Shown: one piece after another, positions 17,735-26,097 of the stretch
Position numbering within the stretch: position 1 is the first letter of the stretch
Layout of the letters: each line of letters starts with the position of its first letter
DNA from: JACVRW01 sp963821275
Lineage (GTDB): Bacteria; Actinomycetota; Thermoleophilia; Solirubrobacterales; Thermoleophilaceae
Reading direction: 5' to 3'
DNA length: 64,000 nt
Assembly (NCBI GenBank): GCA_963821275.1
Contig: CAWGDF010000001.1
Span: 620,001-684,000, forward strand
Notes under the pieces: generated by a model
The model's input: the letters and a program-made list of their open reading frames with translations, nothing else
Told to the model about the DNA's origin: nothing
Database searches by the model: none
Position numbers and translations under genes: made by a program

Positions 17735-18757
17735 GTGCCGGGCGACGCGTTAGGCGAGGCCGTGCTGGCACGGGCGCGCGCGGGCGACGAGGAGGCGTTT
17801 CGCGAGCTCACCGAACCACGCCGGCGCGAGCTGCAGCTGCACTGCTACCGGATCCTCGGCTCGGTGCAGGACGCCGAGGACATGGTGCAGGAGACGCTCC
17901 TGGCCGCTTGGCGGAGCCTCGACGCGTTCGAGGGCCGGGCGTCCGTGCGCTCCTGGCTTTACCGGATCGCGACCAACCGCTGCCTGAACGCGCTGCGCGC
18001 CCGATCGCGCCGCCCCAGGGAGGTACCAGCCATGGATGACTCGCTTCGGCCGACACGCCGCACCGAGCCCGTCTGGCTCGAGCCATACCCCGACGTGCTG
18101 CTCGAGGAGATTCCGGACCCCTCCGCCGGGCCGGCGGCGCGCTACGAGGCCAGGGAGTCGATCGAGCTCTCGTTCATCGTCGCTCTCCAGCACCTGCCGC
18201 CCCGCCAGCGCACGGCGCTGGTGCTCCGCGACGTGCTCGGCTTCCGCACCGCCGAGATCGCCGAGATGCTCGACACAGGCGAGGCCTCGGTCAAGGGCGC
18301 CCTGCAGCGCGCCCGCGCAGCTCTCCGAGCGCGGCTGCCGGCAGCCGACCGCGAGCGCGCCCCGCGGCCGAACTCCGCCCGCGAGCGCCGACTGGTCGGG
18401 CGCTTTGCCGACGCCGCCCAGAGCGGTGACGTCGACGAGATCGTCTCGCTGCTCACCGACGACGCCCTGCTCACGATGCCGCCCCAGCCGCTCGAGTACC
18501 AGGGGCACGACGCAATCGCTGCCTTCCTGCGGCACCGGGCCGAGCTGCGCGGCGCGCCGCTGCGAGTCGTGCCGACCCGGGCCAACACGCAACCGGCCTT
18601 CGGCTGCTACCTACCGGACGCGCACGCTGCGATCGCCCGCCCCTACGGCCTGATCGTGCTGAGCCTCGAGGGCGACGCGATCGCCGCGATCACCTGGTTC
18701 GCCGACACCGGCGTCTTCCGCCACTTCGGGCTTCCCCGGAGCCTGCCGGGCCTCTGA
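17735..18757 (+). CDS. ECF RNA polymerase sigma factor with C-terminal SnoaL-like domain
   Basis: The product is 340 residues from a GTG 4-5 nt after GAGGAG. The sigma-2 region spans about 12-85 (ELQLHCYRILGSVQDAEDMV, then SWLYRIATNRCLNAL). Sigma-4 lies around 150-200 (LPPRQRTALVLRDVLGF, AEIAEMLDTGEASVKGALQ). A SnoaL/NTF2-like domain follows (DEIVSLLTDDALLTMPPQP, FLRHRAELRG). In such ECF factors the C-terminal NTF2-like domain replaces a separate anti-sigma factor and tunes activity. The organisation resembles the TIGR02960 (SigX5) group. A close relative in this window is at 27917. Confidence 0.85.
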   Translation: MPGDALGEAVLARARAGDEEAFRELTEPRRRELQLHCYRILGSVQDAEDMVQETLLAAWRSLDAFEGRASVRSWLYRIATNRCLNALRARSRRPREVPAMDDSLRPTRRTEPVWLEPYPDVLLEEIPDPSAGPAARYEARESIELSFIVALQHLPPRQRTALVLRDVLGFRTAEIAEMLDTGEASVKGALQRARAALRARLPAADRERAPRPNSARERRLVGRFADAAQSGDVDEIVSLLTDDALLTMPPQPLEYQGHDAIAAFLRHRAELRGAPLRVVPTRANTQPAFGCYLPDAHAAIARPYGLIVLSLEGDAIAAITWFADTGVFRHFGLPRSLPGL

Positions 18758-18809
18758 GATCTCTCCCCCCAGCAGCGGGACGCCCAACCCGGACGGCGTG
18801 GCGTCGTCG

Positions 18810-19523
18810 CTACGGGGCCGCCGGGGCGTGATCCCTTGCCGCGGGACGCGTTGCGTCGCCCGTCGGATCCGGTCCGCCCTCATCGCCCTGGTGGACGAGA
18901 GTGCTGACGGAATCCCTGACGGACTCCTTGTGCAGCAGGGCAAGCCTGGACGCCCGCTCGGCGTCGTGGTCGCGGAGCGCGGCCATGATGCCCTCGTGCT
19001 CACGCTGTGAGGTGGCGAGTCGCCCGGGGACCATGCGGAACACCCGCTGGAAGCCGGAATGACGCTGCCAGATGTCCATGGTCAGCTCACGCAGCATGTC
19101 GTTGCCGCAGCTGGCCACGATCGTGCGGTGGAACTCGAGATTGAGGTCTGAGAACGTCGGGCCGTCCTGTGCATCGACGGCCGCGCTCATCCTGAGCATG
19201 AGCAGGTCGAGCTGGGCCAGCTCGGCGTCGGTGATTCGTTCGGCCGCGAGGCCGGTCGCGATGCTCTCCAGGTGGGAGCGGATGAAGTAGGTCTCCTCGA
19301 CCTCCTTGGCCGTGAGCGTGGTGACTCTCGCCCCACGGTACGGAACGGTCTCGACCAGGCCGTCTCGTTCGAGCATCCGCAGCGCTTCGCGGACCGGGAT
19401 GTCGCTGGCCTCGTATTGGTTCGCGACGTCACGCATGACCAGACGCGTGCCGGGCCCGATGTCGTTGGACAGGATCCGCTCACGCAGGGCGGTGTAGATG
19501 GCGTGCGATTTCAGGTGGGGCAC
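18810..19523 (-). CDS. GntR-family (FadR/FCD) transcription repressor
   Basis: The product is 237 residues, starting at the GTG about 11 nt after GAGAGGA. The N-terminal winged helix covers residues 5-75 (IYTALRERILSNDIGPGTRL, SDIPVREALRMLERDGLV). The FCD effector domain covers 85-210 (EVEETYFIRSHLESIATGLA, EFHRTIVASCGNDMLRELT, EHEGIMAALRDHDAERA). The HRT/H residues that bind metal in many FCD domains are present. It is divergent from the ABC transporter operon, and a near-perfect palindrome at 19567-19598 lies between them. It probably represses that operon until a carboxylate ligand binds. Confidence 0.9.
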   Translation of the reverse strand: MPHLKSHAIYTALRERILSNDIGPGTRLVMRDVANQYEASDIPVREALRMLERDGLVETVPYRGARVTTLTAKEVEETYFIRSHLESIATGLAAERITDAELAQLDLLMLRMSAAVDAQDGPTFSDLNLEFHRTIVASCGNDMLRELTMDIWQRHSGFQRVFRMVPGRLATSQREHEGIMAALRDHDAERASRLALLHKESVRDSVSTLVHQGDEGGPDPTGDATRPAARDHAPAAP

Positions 19524-19566
19524 GGGCCGCGTTTTCCTCTCTTGCGACTGGGGTAAGAAAACGACG

Positions 19567-19598
19567 CGGGGCAGAACATATCTGATATGTCTGCCCCG
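19567..19598. promoter_or_regulatory. Palindromic operator between the GntR gene and the ABC operon
   Basis: CGGGGCAGAACATAT and ATATGTCTGCCCCG face each other around CTG. The core ACATAT-CTG-ATATGT is perfect, and the outer arms differ by one inserted A. It lies 44 nt from the GntR start and 32 nt from the transporter start, so a bound dimer would cover both promoters. Confidence 0.75.
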
Positions 19599-19629
19599 CT
19601 CCCGGGGAACCAAACCGAATGGAGCGGGC

Positions 19630-20655
19630 ATGAAGAGGGTGTGGGTACTGCTTGCGACACTGGCGCTGCTGCTGGCAGCGTGTGGTGAGGATGGCGACTC
19701 GGGAGGGGGCTCAGCGGGGGGCTCCGAAGAGGGCGGCGGCGGCAGCATCCGGGTCGCTCTCGGCGACATCGAGTCGGTTGAGACGCTCGCCCTCTTCATC
19801 GCGATGGAACGGGTGCGCAAGCGGGGCACCGACGTCGAGCTGATCGAGCTCGCCGACGAGGACCTCGCCAACCAGGCCGTGGTCGGCGGGCAGGCCGATG
19901 TGGGGCTCGGCGCGCCCTACGGCCTGATCCAGGGCTCCGGCGCTCCGCTGCGGATCGTCTGCCAGCTCCAGCGCATTCGCTTCTTCCCCGTGGTCGACAA
20001 GGCCGCCTATCCCGACTGGCAGTCGCTCGACGGCGAGACTTTCGCCGTGCACTCCCGAGGCTCGACGTCCGAGGCGCTCGCCCGGATCATCGAGGAGGAG
20101 GAGGGCATCAAGTTCGGCGAGATCAGCTACGTGCCGGGCGCCGAGGTGCGCGCGACGGCGCTGCTGCGCGGGAACCTCAAGGCCGCCATGCTCGACATTC
20201 CGACCAAGAACTTCGTGATGTCCGAGGCGCCGGGCAAGTTCCACTCGCTCCCGACGCCCGAGACGGAAGCGAGCGACGAGGTGCTGTTCGGTAACACGGC
20301 CTGGATGGAGGAGAACCAGGAGTCCCTCCAGGTACTCCTCGAGGAGATCCTCAAGGTCTGGCAATCCATGGTCGAGGACCCCAAGTTCGTCGTGGAGGAG
20401 AGGGAGCGGCTCGGGCTGCTGCCCGACCTGCCGGCCGAGCTCGAGAAGGAGCTGCTGCCCTACTACGAGCAGGCCGCCGGGGAGGGTCTGTTCACCGAGG
20501 ACTGCGGCGGCGAGCCGGCCGCCAAGGAGGACTTCGTGTTCTACGGCGAGGCCGGACAACTCGAGGGTGACCCTGCGGACCTCAAGGTCGAGGACTTCTG
20601 GAGCCTCGAGCCCTCCGAGAAAGCGGTGAGCTCAGTCGAGAAGTCGGGCGGCTGA
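19630..20655 (+). CDS. NMT1/SsuA-type ABC substrate-binding lipoprotein
   Basis: The product is 341 residues with a lipoprotein signal (LLATLALLLAACGED, Cys at about 18), followed by an acidic Gly/Ser linker. The mature part resembles SsuA/TauA/NMT1 receptors: SIRVALGDIESVETLALFIA, LANQAVVGGQADVGLGAPYG, GETFAVHSRGSTSEALARII. It begins the operon receptor-permease-ATPase-permease-hydrolase. Since the last gene is a fumarylpyruvate-hydrolase-like enzyme, the ligand may be an aromatic or dicarboxylic acid rather than a sulfonate; this is inference. The start ATG is preceded by GGAG. The palindrome upstream suggests GntR control. Confidence 0.85.
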   Translation: MKRVWVLLATLALLLAACGEDGDSGGGSAGGSEEGGGGSIRVALGDIESVETLALFIAMERVRKRGTDVELIELADEDLANQAVVGGQADVGLGAPYGLIQGSGAPLRIVCQLQRIRFFPVVDKAAYPDWQSLDGETFAVHSRGSTSEALARIIEEEEGIKFGEISYVPGAEVRATALLRGNLKAAMLDIPTKNFVMSEAPGKFHSLPTPETEASDEVLFGNTAWMEENQESLQVLLEEILKVWQSMVEDPKFVVEERERLGLLPDLPAELEKELLPYYEQAAGEGLFTEDCGGEPAAKEDFVFYGEAGQLEGDPADLKVEDFWSLEPSEKAVSSVEKSGG

Positions 20656-20657
20656 CG

Positions 20658-21470
20658 GTGGCCACGTCGGTCCGGATCCGCGCCCGCCGCGCGCCGGCCG
20701 CCGGGCGGGCGGCCGCAGTAGTGAGCCGCCCCTGGCTGCTGCGCGCCGCGTCGATCCTGTTCGTGCTCGGACTGTGGCAGTGGGCCGGCAGCATCCCGGT
20801 GAACATCGCCTTTCCCACGTGCACCGCGACGCTCGCCGCCTTCTGGGAGATGCTGGTCGACGGCACGTTCGCGGAGGCCTACGCCGAGACGGCCGGGCCC
20901 CTGATCGTCGGCGTGCTGCTCACCGCCGTCGGCGGTGTGTTCGCCGGCCTCGTCATGGGCCTCTCGCCGCGAGCGGAGTGGCTGGGACTGCCCGTGTTCA
21001 TCGTGCTGCAGGCCTCGCCGTCGGCCGCGATCGTCCCGCTGATCACGTTCATCTACGGCATCGGCTTCACCGCCAAGGTGTTCGCGGTGGTGCTGCTCAG
21101 CGCACCGGTGATCGTGCTCAACTCGTACCGCGGCATCTCCAACACGCCGCGCTCGCTGATAGAGATGAGCAACGCCTTCCTGGCGAGCCGGTGGCAGCGG
21201 ATCTGGAAGGTGGTCATCCCGGCAGGCAGCGGCCTGATCTTCGCCGGGCTGCGGCTCGGCCTCGCCCAGGGCTTCACCGGCGCCGTCCTCGCCGAGCTCA
21301 TCATCACCCCCACCGGCGTCGGCGACCTGATCACCTTCTACCGGTCGAGCGCCGATTACCCCGAGATGTTCGCGGCCATCCTTTCGATCATCCTGGTGGC
21401 GAGCGTCAGCGTGACGCTGCTTCAGCACATGGAAAAGCGTCTCTTCCGTCCCGAGTTGAGGGCGCTATGA
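20658..21470 (+). CDS. ABC transporter permease (SsuC/TauC-like), first subunit
   Basis: The product is 270 residues from a GTG 2 nt after the receptor stop. Six hydrophobic helices are visible, and the cytoplasmic EAA loop reads SNAFLASRWQRIWKVVIPAG, in the usual position before the last two helices. It would form a heterodimeric channel with the permease at 22291. Its stop overlaps an ATG (ATGA at 21467), which may be the true start of the ATPase gene if a one-base shift is present. Confidence 0.85.
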   Translation: MATSVRIRARRAPAAGRAAAVVSRPWLLRAASILFVLGLWQWAGSIPVNIAFPTCTATLAAFWEMLVDGTFAEAYAETAGPLIVGVLLTAVGGVFAGLVMGLSPRAEWLGLPVFIVLQASPSAAIVPLITFIYGIGFTAKVFAVVLLSAPVIVLNSYRGISNTPRSLIEMSNAFLASRWQRIWKVVIPAGSGLIFAGLRLGLAQGFTGAVLAELIITPTGVGDLITFYRSSADYPEMFAAILSIILVASVSVTLLQHMEKRLFRPELRAL

Positions 21471-21539
21471 CCGAGGGGGCGAGCATCACCTCTGAGCCCG
21501 GCGTGGAGCGCTCCGGAGGGGGACGGTCGGGAGCCCGCC

Positions 21540-22289
21540 GTGCGCATCGTCGACCTCGTCAAGGAGTTCCCCGGCGGGGTTCGCGCCCTGGGTGGCATCA
21601 CCTTCGACGTGCCGAGGGGTGAGCTCACAAGCGTCATCGGGCCCAGCGGGTGCGGCAAGACCACGACGCTCAAGATCATCGCGGGGTTGGTGGAACCGAC
21701 GTCGGGCGGGGTCGAGGTCGACGGGGCTCCGGTCACGGGGCCGGGGCCGGACCGGGCGTTCGTGTTCCAGGATTTCGCCCTCCTGCCGTGGGCGACGGTC
21801 CTGCGCAACGTTGCCTTCGGCCTGGAGCTGCGCGGGCTGGCCCGCACAGAGCGCGAGGAGACGGCGCGCGAGTACGTGGACAAGGTGGGGCTGAAGGGCT
21901 TCGAGGACGCCTACCCCCACCAGCTCTCCGGCGGTATGCGGCAACGCGTCGGCCTCGCTCGGGCCCTCGCGGTGGACGCGGACATCCTGCTGATGGACGA
22001 GCCCTTCGCGTCGGTCGATGAGCAGATCCGCCGCCAGTTCCAGGAGGACCTGCTGAGGCTGCTCAGCGACGAGAGCAAGACGGTGATCTTCGTCACCCAT
22101 TCGATCGAAGAGGCCGTGTACGTCTCCGACCAGGTCGTGATCCTGACCCGGGGTCCCTCGACCGTGTCGAAGGTCGTCCGGCCGGGTATCGACCGCAGCG
22201 GCAGTCCCGACGACATCCGCCGCAACCCCGCCTACCTCGACTGGGTCGAGCAGATCTGGCACGAGCTCCGGGGCTACCTGGAGAGGTGA
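21540..22289 (+). CDS. ABC transporter ATP-binding protein (SsuB/TauB-like)
   Basis: The product is 249 residues from a GTG. It has Walker A GPSGCGKTTT, the Q-loop FQDFALLPW, signature LSGGMRQRVGLARAL, Walker B ILLMDEPFAS and switch His FVTHSIEEA, all intact. It energises the import system. The start is uncertain. The ATG overlapping the permease stop (21467) opens MTEGASITSEPGVERSG in a different frame, and a one-base loss in the G-run at 21518-21522 would join it smoothly to REPAVRIVDLVKEF. The shorter GTG form already contains the whole nucleotide-binding domain. Confidence 0.9.
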   Translation: MRIVDLVKEFPGGVRALGGITFDVPRGELTSVIGPSGCGKTTTLKIIAGLVEPTSGGVEVDGAPVTGPGPDRAFVFQDFALLPWATVLRNVAFGLELRGLARTEREETAREYVDKVGLKGFEDAYPHQLSGGMRQRVGLARALAVDADILLMDEPFASVDEQIRRQFQEDLLRLLSDESKTVIFVTHSIEEAVYVSDQVVILTRGPSTVSKVVRPGIDRSGSPDDIRRNPAYLDWVEQIWHELRGYLER

Positions 22290-22290
22290 C

Positions 22291-23043
22291 ATGGAGCTGC
22301 GCGGTCACAGGATCCCGATGGCGTTCTCGCTGCTGGTGTGGTTCGCCATATGGGAGGTCGTAGGGCAGCTCGGCCTGGTGTCGCTGCTCCCGCCGTTCAC
22401 GGAGGTGCTCGCCGCCTTCCCCGAGGTCGTAGGGTCGTCCACGTTCGTCGACGCCGCGAGGATCACCCTGGAGGCGTTTCTCATCGGGATGGCGCTGTCC
22501 TTCGTCATCGGCATCGGCGTCGGCATCCTGATGGGCACCAGCCGCGCGGTCGGCTCGGTGATGGGGATGTGGGTGAACATCTTCGAGAGCTCGCCGCTGA
22601 CCGCCGTCGTGCCCGCGCTCATGGCGCTGTTGGGCTTCGGGCTGGAGACGATGGTCGTCACGGTGTTCCTGTTCTCGGTCTGGGTGATCGCGCTCGACAC
22701 CCAGGTCGGGGTGGAGCGGGTCAACCCCTCGCTCGTCGAGATGGGCCGCTCCTTCGGCGCCACCAAGCGCGTCCTGTACTCCCAGATCGTCCTGCGGGCG
22801 GCGCTGCCCGAGCTGCTGGCCGGCATCCGCCTCGGGCTCATCCGCGGGTTGAAGGGCGTCATCATCGGACAGCTGCTGATAGCGGTGCTGGGGGTGGGCT
22901 ATCTGTTCGAGCTGTACTCGCGCAACTTCCTGATGCCGGAGTTCTGGGCGCTGCTCATCATCCTGTTCGCGTTCGCCTTCATGGCCTCGGAGGCGGTCGC
23001 CTACTTCGAACGTAAGGTGTCGGTCTATGCCTCCAGTCGCTGA
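22291..23043 (+). CDS. ABC transporter permease, second subunit
   Basis: The product is 250 residues, beginning 1 nt after the ATPase stop. It has six membrane helices with EAA-type loop EMGRSFGATKRVLYSQIVLR and the family sequence LPELLAGIRLGLIRGLKGV. It is a diverged paralogue of the 20658 permease. Two different permeases are expected to pair around one ATPase dimer. Its last 17 nt overlap the next gene, which supports translational coupling. Confidence 0.85.
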   Translation: MELRGHRIPMAFSLLVWFAIWEVVGQLGLVSLLPPFTEVLAAFPEVVGSSTFVDAARITLEAFLIGMALSFVIGIGVGILMGTSRAVGSVMGMWVNIFESSPLTAVVPALMALLGFGLETMVVTVFLFSVWVIALDTQVGVERVNPSLVEMGRSFGATKRVLYSQIVLRAALPELLAGIRLGLIRGLKGVIIGQLLIAVLGVGYLFELYSRNFLMPEFWALLIILFAFAFMASEAVAYFERKVSVYASSR

Positions 23044-23737
23044 ACCGTCGGCCGGCTACGCGATTCCGGCGCCCGCCATCACCACGGTCGCCGTCGCGGG
23101 CGCCGATGCGGCCTTCCCCGTGGCCCGGGTGTACTGCGTCGGGCGCAACTACGCCGAGCACTCGATCGAGATGGGTCACGACCCGGACCGCGAGCCCCCG
23201 TTCTTCTTCATGAAGCCGGCCGACGCGGTGGTGCCGCCGGGGCGCCTGGCGTTTCCGACCCGAACGCGAGAGCTCCACCACGAGATCGAGCTGGTGGTCG
23301 CACTCGGCGAGGGCGGGCGGGACATTCCGGTGCAGCGCGCGCTCGACCACGTCTTCGGGTACGCCGTTGGGCTGGACATGACGCGCCGCGACCTTCAGGC
23401 CGAGGCCAAGAAGGCCGGCCGCCCGTGGGACATGGCCAAGGGCTTCGACGAGTCCGCTCCCACTGGCACGATCCGGCCCGTCGAGGAGATCGGCCACCCG
23501 AGGCGGGGATCCGTCTGGCTTCGCATCAACGGGGAGCCGCGCCAAGAGGGCGACCTCGCCCAGCAGATCTGGACGGTGCCCGAGACGATCAGCTACCTGA
23601 GCACGTTTGTCTCGCTGCGGCCTGGCGACCTCATCATGACCGGGACCCCCAAGGGGGTCGGGCGCGTCGAGCCCGGCGACCGCCTGGAGGGTCACATCGA
23701 CGGTGTGGGCGGCCTGAGCGTCAGCTACGACTCCTGA
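23027..23737 (+). CDS. Fumarylacetoacetate-hydrolase family enzyme, fumarylpyruvate-hydrolase-like
   Basis: The product is 236 residues. Motifs are VYCVGRNYAEHSIEMGHDP, EPPFFFMKPADAVVPPG, LHHEIELVVALG (metal-binding Glu pair), VFGYAVGLDMTRRDLQAEAK, GRPWDMAKGFDESAP and IMTGTPKGVGRVEPGD. The family binds Mg2+ or Mn2+ and cleaves C-C bonds in acylpyruvates. The EPPFFF-KPADAVV form resembles fumarylpyruvate hydrolases of the gentisate pathway. Being the last gene of an importer operon, it probably acts on a product of the imported compound. No gentisate dioxygenase gene is present in the window, so the pathway call is tentative. Confidence 0.85.
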   Translation: MPPVAEPSAGYAIPAPAITTVAVAGADAAFPVARVYCVGRNYAEHSIEMGHDPDREPPFFFMKPADAVVPPGRLAFPTRTRELHHEIELVVALGEGGRDIPVQRALDHVFGYAVGLDMTRRDLQAEAKKAGRPWDMAKGFDESAPTGTIRPVEEIGHPRRGSVWLRINGEPRQEGDLAQQIWTVPETISYLSTFVSLRPGDLIMTGTPKGVGRVEPGDRLEGHIDGVGGLSVSYDS

Positions 23738-23803
23738 CTTGGGCTCGGGCGGCTAGGGCTCGGGCTCCCTAAGCGACAGGCCGAGTGGTGCCGGCCGTCG
23801 CGG

Positions 23804-23809
23804 GATAAT
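23804..23809 (+). promoter_or_regulatory. -10 element of a likely leaderless LuxR gene
   Basis: GATAAT lies exactly 6 nt before the GTG start at 23816, and there is no Shine-Dalgarno. This spacing puts transcription start at or next to the start codon. Confidence 0.55.
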
Positions 23810-23815
23810 CACGCT

Positions 23816-25459
23816 GTGGCGGGTGCCGTTGCCGAGCTGGAACGCGGCCGTGATTTCTACGCCAAGCGGGCCTGGAGCGACGCCTACGGCTCGCTGACGA
23901 GGGCCGACCAGGCAAAGCCGTTGAGCGCGAAGGACCTCGAGTTGCTCGCGAGGTCGGCCTACATGCTCGGCCGCGACGACGACTATGTGGACGGCCTCGA
24001 GCGCGCCCATCACACCTATCTGAAGTCCGACGAGGCTCGGCGCGCCGTGCGCTGCGCGTGGTGGATCGGCCACAACTTCCTCTTCCGCGGGGAGACGGGA
24101 CCTGCGCGGGGATGGTTCGCCCGGGCCCAGCGGTTGCTCGACAGCGAGCAGCACGACTGTGTCGAGCGCGGATATGTGCTGATCGCTGCCCTTCTGGAGC
24201 AGATCTTCGGCGGCGATCACCACTCGGCGCATGCGACCGCGGTCGAGATCACAGAGATTGGCGAGCGCTTCGGTGATCGAGACCTGGTGGCGCTCGGGCT
24301 GATGGAGCAAGGCCACGCCCTGGTGCGACAGGGTCGCTCGGAGGATGGCCTGGGACTGGTGGACGAGACCATGGTGGCGGTCACGACCGGGGAGCTTTCC
24401 CCAATCGTCGCCGGCATCGTCTACTGCAACACGATCGCGTTCTGTCAGAGCGGGTACGAGCTGCGCCGGGCGCGCGAATGGACCGCTGCCCTAACGCGCT
24501 GGTGCCGGCAGCAACCCGAGATGGTGGCCCACAACGGCCTCTGCCTCGTGCACCGCGCACAGCTCATGACGCTCGCAGGCAACTGGGAGGATGCCCTCGA
24601 CGAGCTCCAACGCCTTGGGGAGCGCTTCACCGAAGGAGTGTTGAACCAGCGAGCCCTCGGCCTCGCCGCCTATCAACGGGCGGAGGTCCATCGCCTGCGG
24701 GGCCAGGCCGAGCTGGCCGAGGCGGCCTACAGAGAGGCGAGTCGGCTCGGTCGCGAGCCGCAGCCGGGGCTGGCGCTCGTGCGCCTGGCCCAGGGGAGGG
24801 CCGACGCTGCTGCAGCCGCAATCCGCCGCGCAATGAGCGAGACCCTCAAGCCGCTGGAGCGCGCGGCCCTCCTTCCCGCGTACGTGGAGATCATGGTCGC
24901 CGTAGGCGATGTCGAGGCTGCGCGCGTCGGCTGCCGCGAGCTCACCGGGATCGCCGAACGCCAGCGCACCGGCATGTTGCAAGCAATGGCCGCCCACGCG
25001 CGAGGGGAGGTGGCGCTCGCCGAGAGGGACGCCCGCGCCGCCCTGGTCGCGCTACGCCGAGCATGCCAGGCCTGGCAGGAACTCGACGTGCCGCACGAGG
25101 GCGCCCGGGCCCGCGCCCTTGTCGGGCTGGCTTGCCGTGCGCTGGGGGACGATGACACAGCTGCGCTCGAGCTGGAGGCGGCTCGCAGTGTCTTTACAGG
25201 GCTGAGGGCGGCCCCGGGCCTGTCCTGGATCGACTCGCTCACCGGTCGCGGCACGACTACAGCCGGCCACGGGTTGACGACGCGTGAGCTGGAGGTGTTA
25301 CGACTGGTCGCGGACGGTAAGAGCAACCGGGAGATCGCGTCGGCGCTTGTCATCAGCGAGCGCACGGTCGCGCGCCACCTACAGAACATCTTCGCCAAGC
25401 TCCGCGTCTCCTCACGAACCGCGGCGAGCAAGTTCGCGTTCGAGCACGATCTCGTCTGA
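23816..25459 (+). CDS. LuxR-family regulator with long TPR-like sensor region
   Basis: The product is 547 residues. The first 460 are helical repeats (AYGSLTRADQAKPLSAKDLE, ARGWFARAQRLLD, EWTAALTRWC). The last 65 are a LuxR helix-turn-helix (LTTRELEVLRLVADGKSNRE, SERTVARHLQNIFAKL). It has no P-loop, so it is the short, ATP-independent type. It is closely similar along its length to the protein at 57162-58790. The next gene, 128 bp downstream on the same strand, is a small protein that is a likely target. Translation probably starts without a leader. Confidence 0.85.
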   Translation: MAGAVAELERGRDFYAKRAWSDAYGSLTRADQAKPLSAKDLELLARSAYMLGRDDDYVDGLERAHHTYLKSDEARRAVRCAWWIGHNFLFRGETGPARGWFARAQRLLDSEQHDCVERGYVLIAALLEQIFGGDHHSAHATAVEITEIGERFGDRDLVALGLMEQGHALVRQGRSEDGLGLVDETMVAVTTGELSPIVAGIVYCNTIAFCQSGYELRRAREWTAALTRWCRQQPEMVAHNGLCLVHRAQLMTLAGNWEDALDELQRLGERFTEGVLNQRALGLAAYQRAEVHRLRGQAELAEAAYREASRLGREPQPGLALVRLAQGRADAAAAAIRRAMSETLKPLERAALLPAYVEIMVAVGDVEAARVGCRELTGIAERQRTGMLQAMAAHARGEVALAERDARAALVALRRACQAWQELDVPHEGARARALVGLACRALGDDDTAALELEAARSVFTGLRAAPGLSWIDSLTGRGTTTAGHGLTTRELEVLRLVADGKSNREIASALVISERTVARHLQNIFAKLRVSSRTAASKFAFEHDLV

Positions 25460-25587
25460 CACGTCGGAATGGCGGGAAATGACCACGCCTGCCATACCCG
25501 TGAAGTTGGTAACTCCGCCCGATGCGCGGCACGGTTCGCCCGCGTAGCGTCGCCCTCGTTGGCAACCAACCGAGAGGAGCGGCGGTC

Positions 25588-25875
25588 ATGTACGTGGTCG
25601 TCCGGCACGAGATAAGGAACCCCCAAACCGCGTTCTCGCGCGGCGAGAAGCTGATCAAGAACGAGGGCGCCCCAGAGGGAACCCGGGGTCTCCAGTTCTA
25701 CCCGAGCGCGGATAGGTCAGCCGTCACCTGCTTGTGGGAGGCCGACTCCGTCGAGGCGATCCAGGAGTACGTCGACGCGACGCTAGGTGACTCCAGCCAC
25801 AACACCTGCTACGAAGTCGACACCGACCAGGCGTTCGCGGAGCGGCCGCTGGGACTCCCGGCGTCAGCGGCTTAG
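25588..25875 (+). CDS. Small conserved-looking protein, unknown function (DUF4242-like fold possible)
   Basis: The product is 95 residues from an ATG 9 nt after GAGAGGAG. The pattern MYVVVRHEI..., TRGLQFYPSADRSAVTCLWE, ADSVEAIQEYVDATLG, ..NTCYEVDTDQAF resembles small ferredoxin-like-fold proteins (beta-alpha-beta with a WEA-S-EAI-EYV helix), as in DUF4242/DUF3303. I cannot name a family with certainty. It is the only gene directly after the LuxR regulator, so it may be its regulated product. Confidence 0.6.
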   Translation: MYVVVRHEIRNPQTAFSRGEKLIKNEGAPEGTRGLQFYPSADRSAVTCLWEADSVEAIQEYVDATLGDSSHNTCYEVDTDQAFAERPLGLPASAA

Positions 25876-25893
25876 CCGCCGTTTGCAGGTTCA

Positions 25894-26088
25894 TCACGCG
25901 CGCGCGGCGCGGCTGGGCAGAGGCTTGTTGTTGAGTGGCTTTGGCCGGTAGCTGACCGTGCGGCGCGCTCGGTCGTAGCGCGCCTTGCTCAGCTTGAAGA
26001 TGAGCTCGTCGCCGCCGCGGTGGCCCGCCACGTGCAGCGTGCCGGTCGCCAACAGCTTGGGGCGCGAGAGCCGCAGAGATTGAGTCAT
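25894..26088 (-). pseudogene. Fragment of the GTLHVAGHRGGDE secreted family
   Basis: The frame has GTLHVAGHRGGDELIFKLSK, RYDRARRTVSYRPKPLNNKP and LPSRAARA, then stop. It matches the middle of the secreted protein at 11697-12593 closely, but the signal peptide and the cysteine-rich C-terminal half are missing. The possible ATG at 26088 overlaps the promoter of the next gene. It is most likely a decayed copy. Confidence 0.6.
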
Positions 26089-26091
26089 ACT
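26086..26091 (+). promoter_or_regulatory. -10 element of a likely leaderless LDH/MDH gene
   Basis: CATACT is followed by 6 nt (CGCCGC) and the GTG start, with no Shine-Dalgarno. Confidence 0.5.
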
Positions 26092-26097
26092 CGCCGC

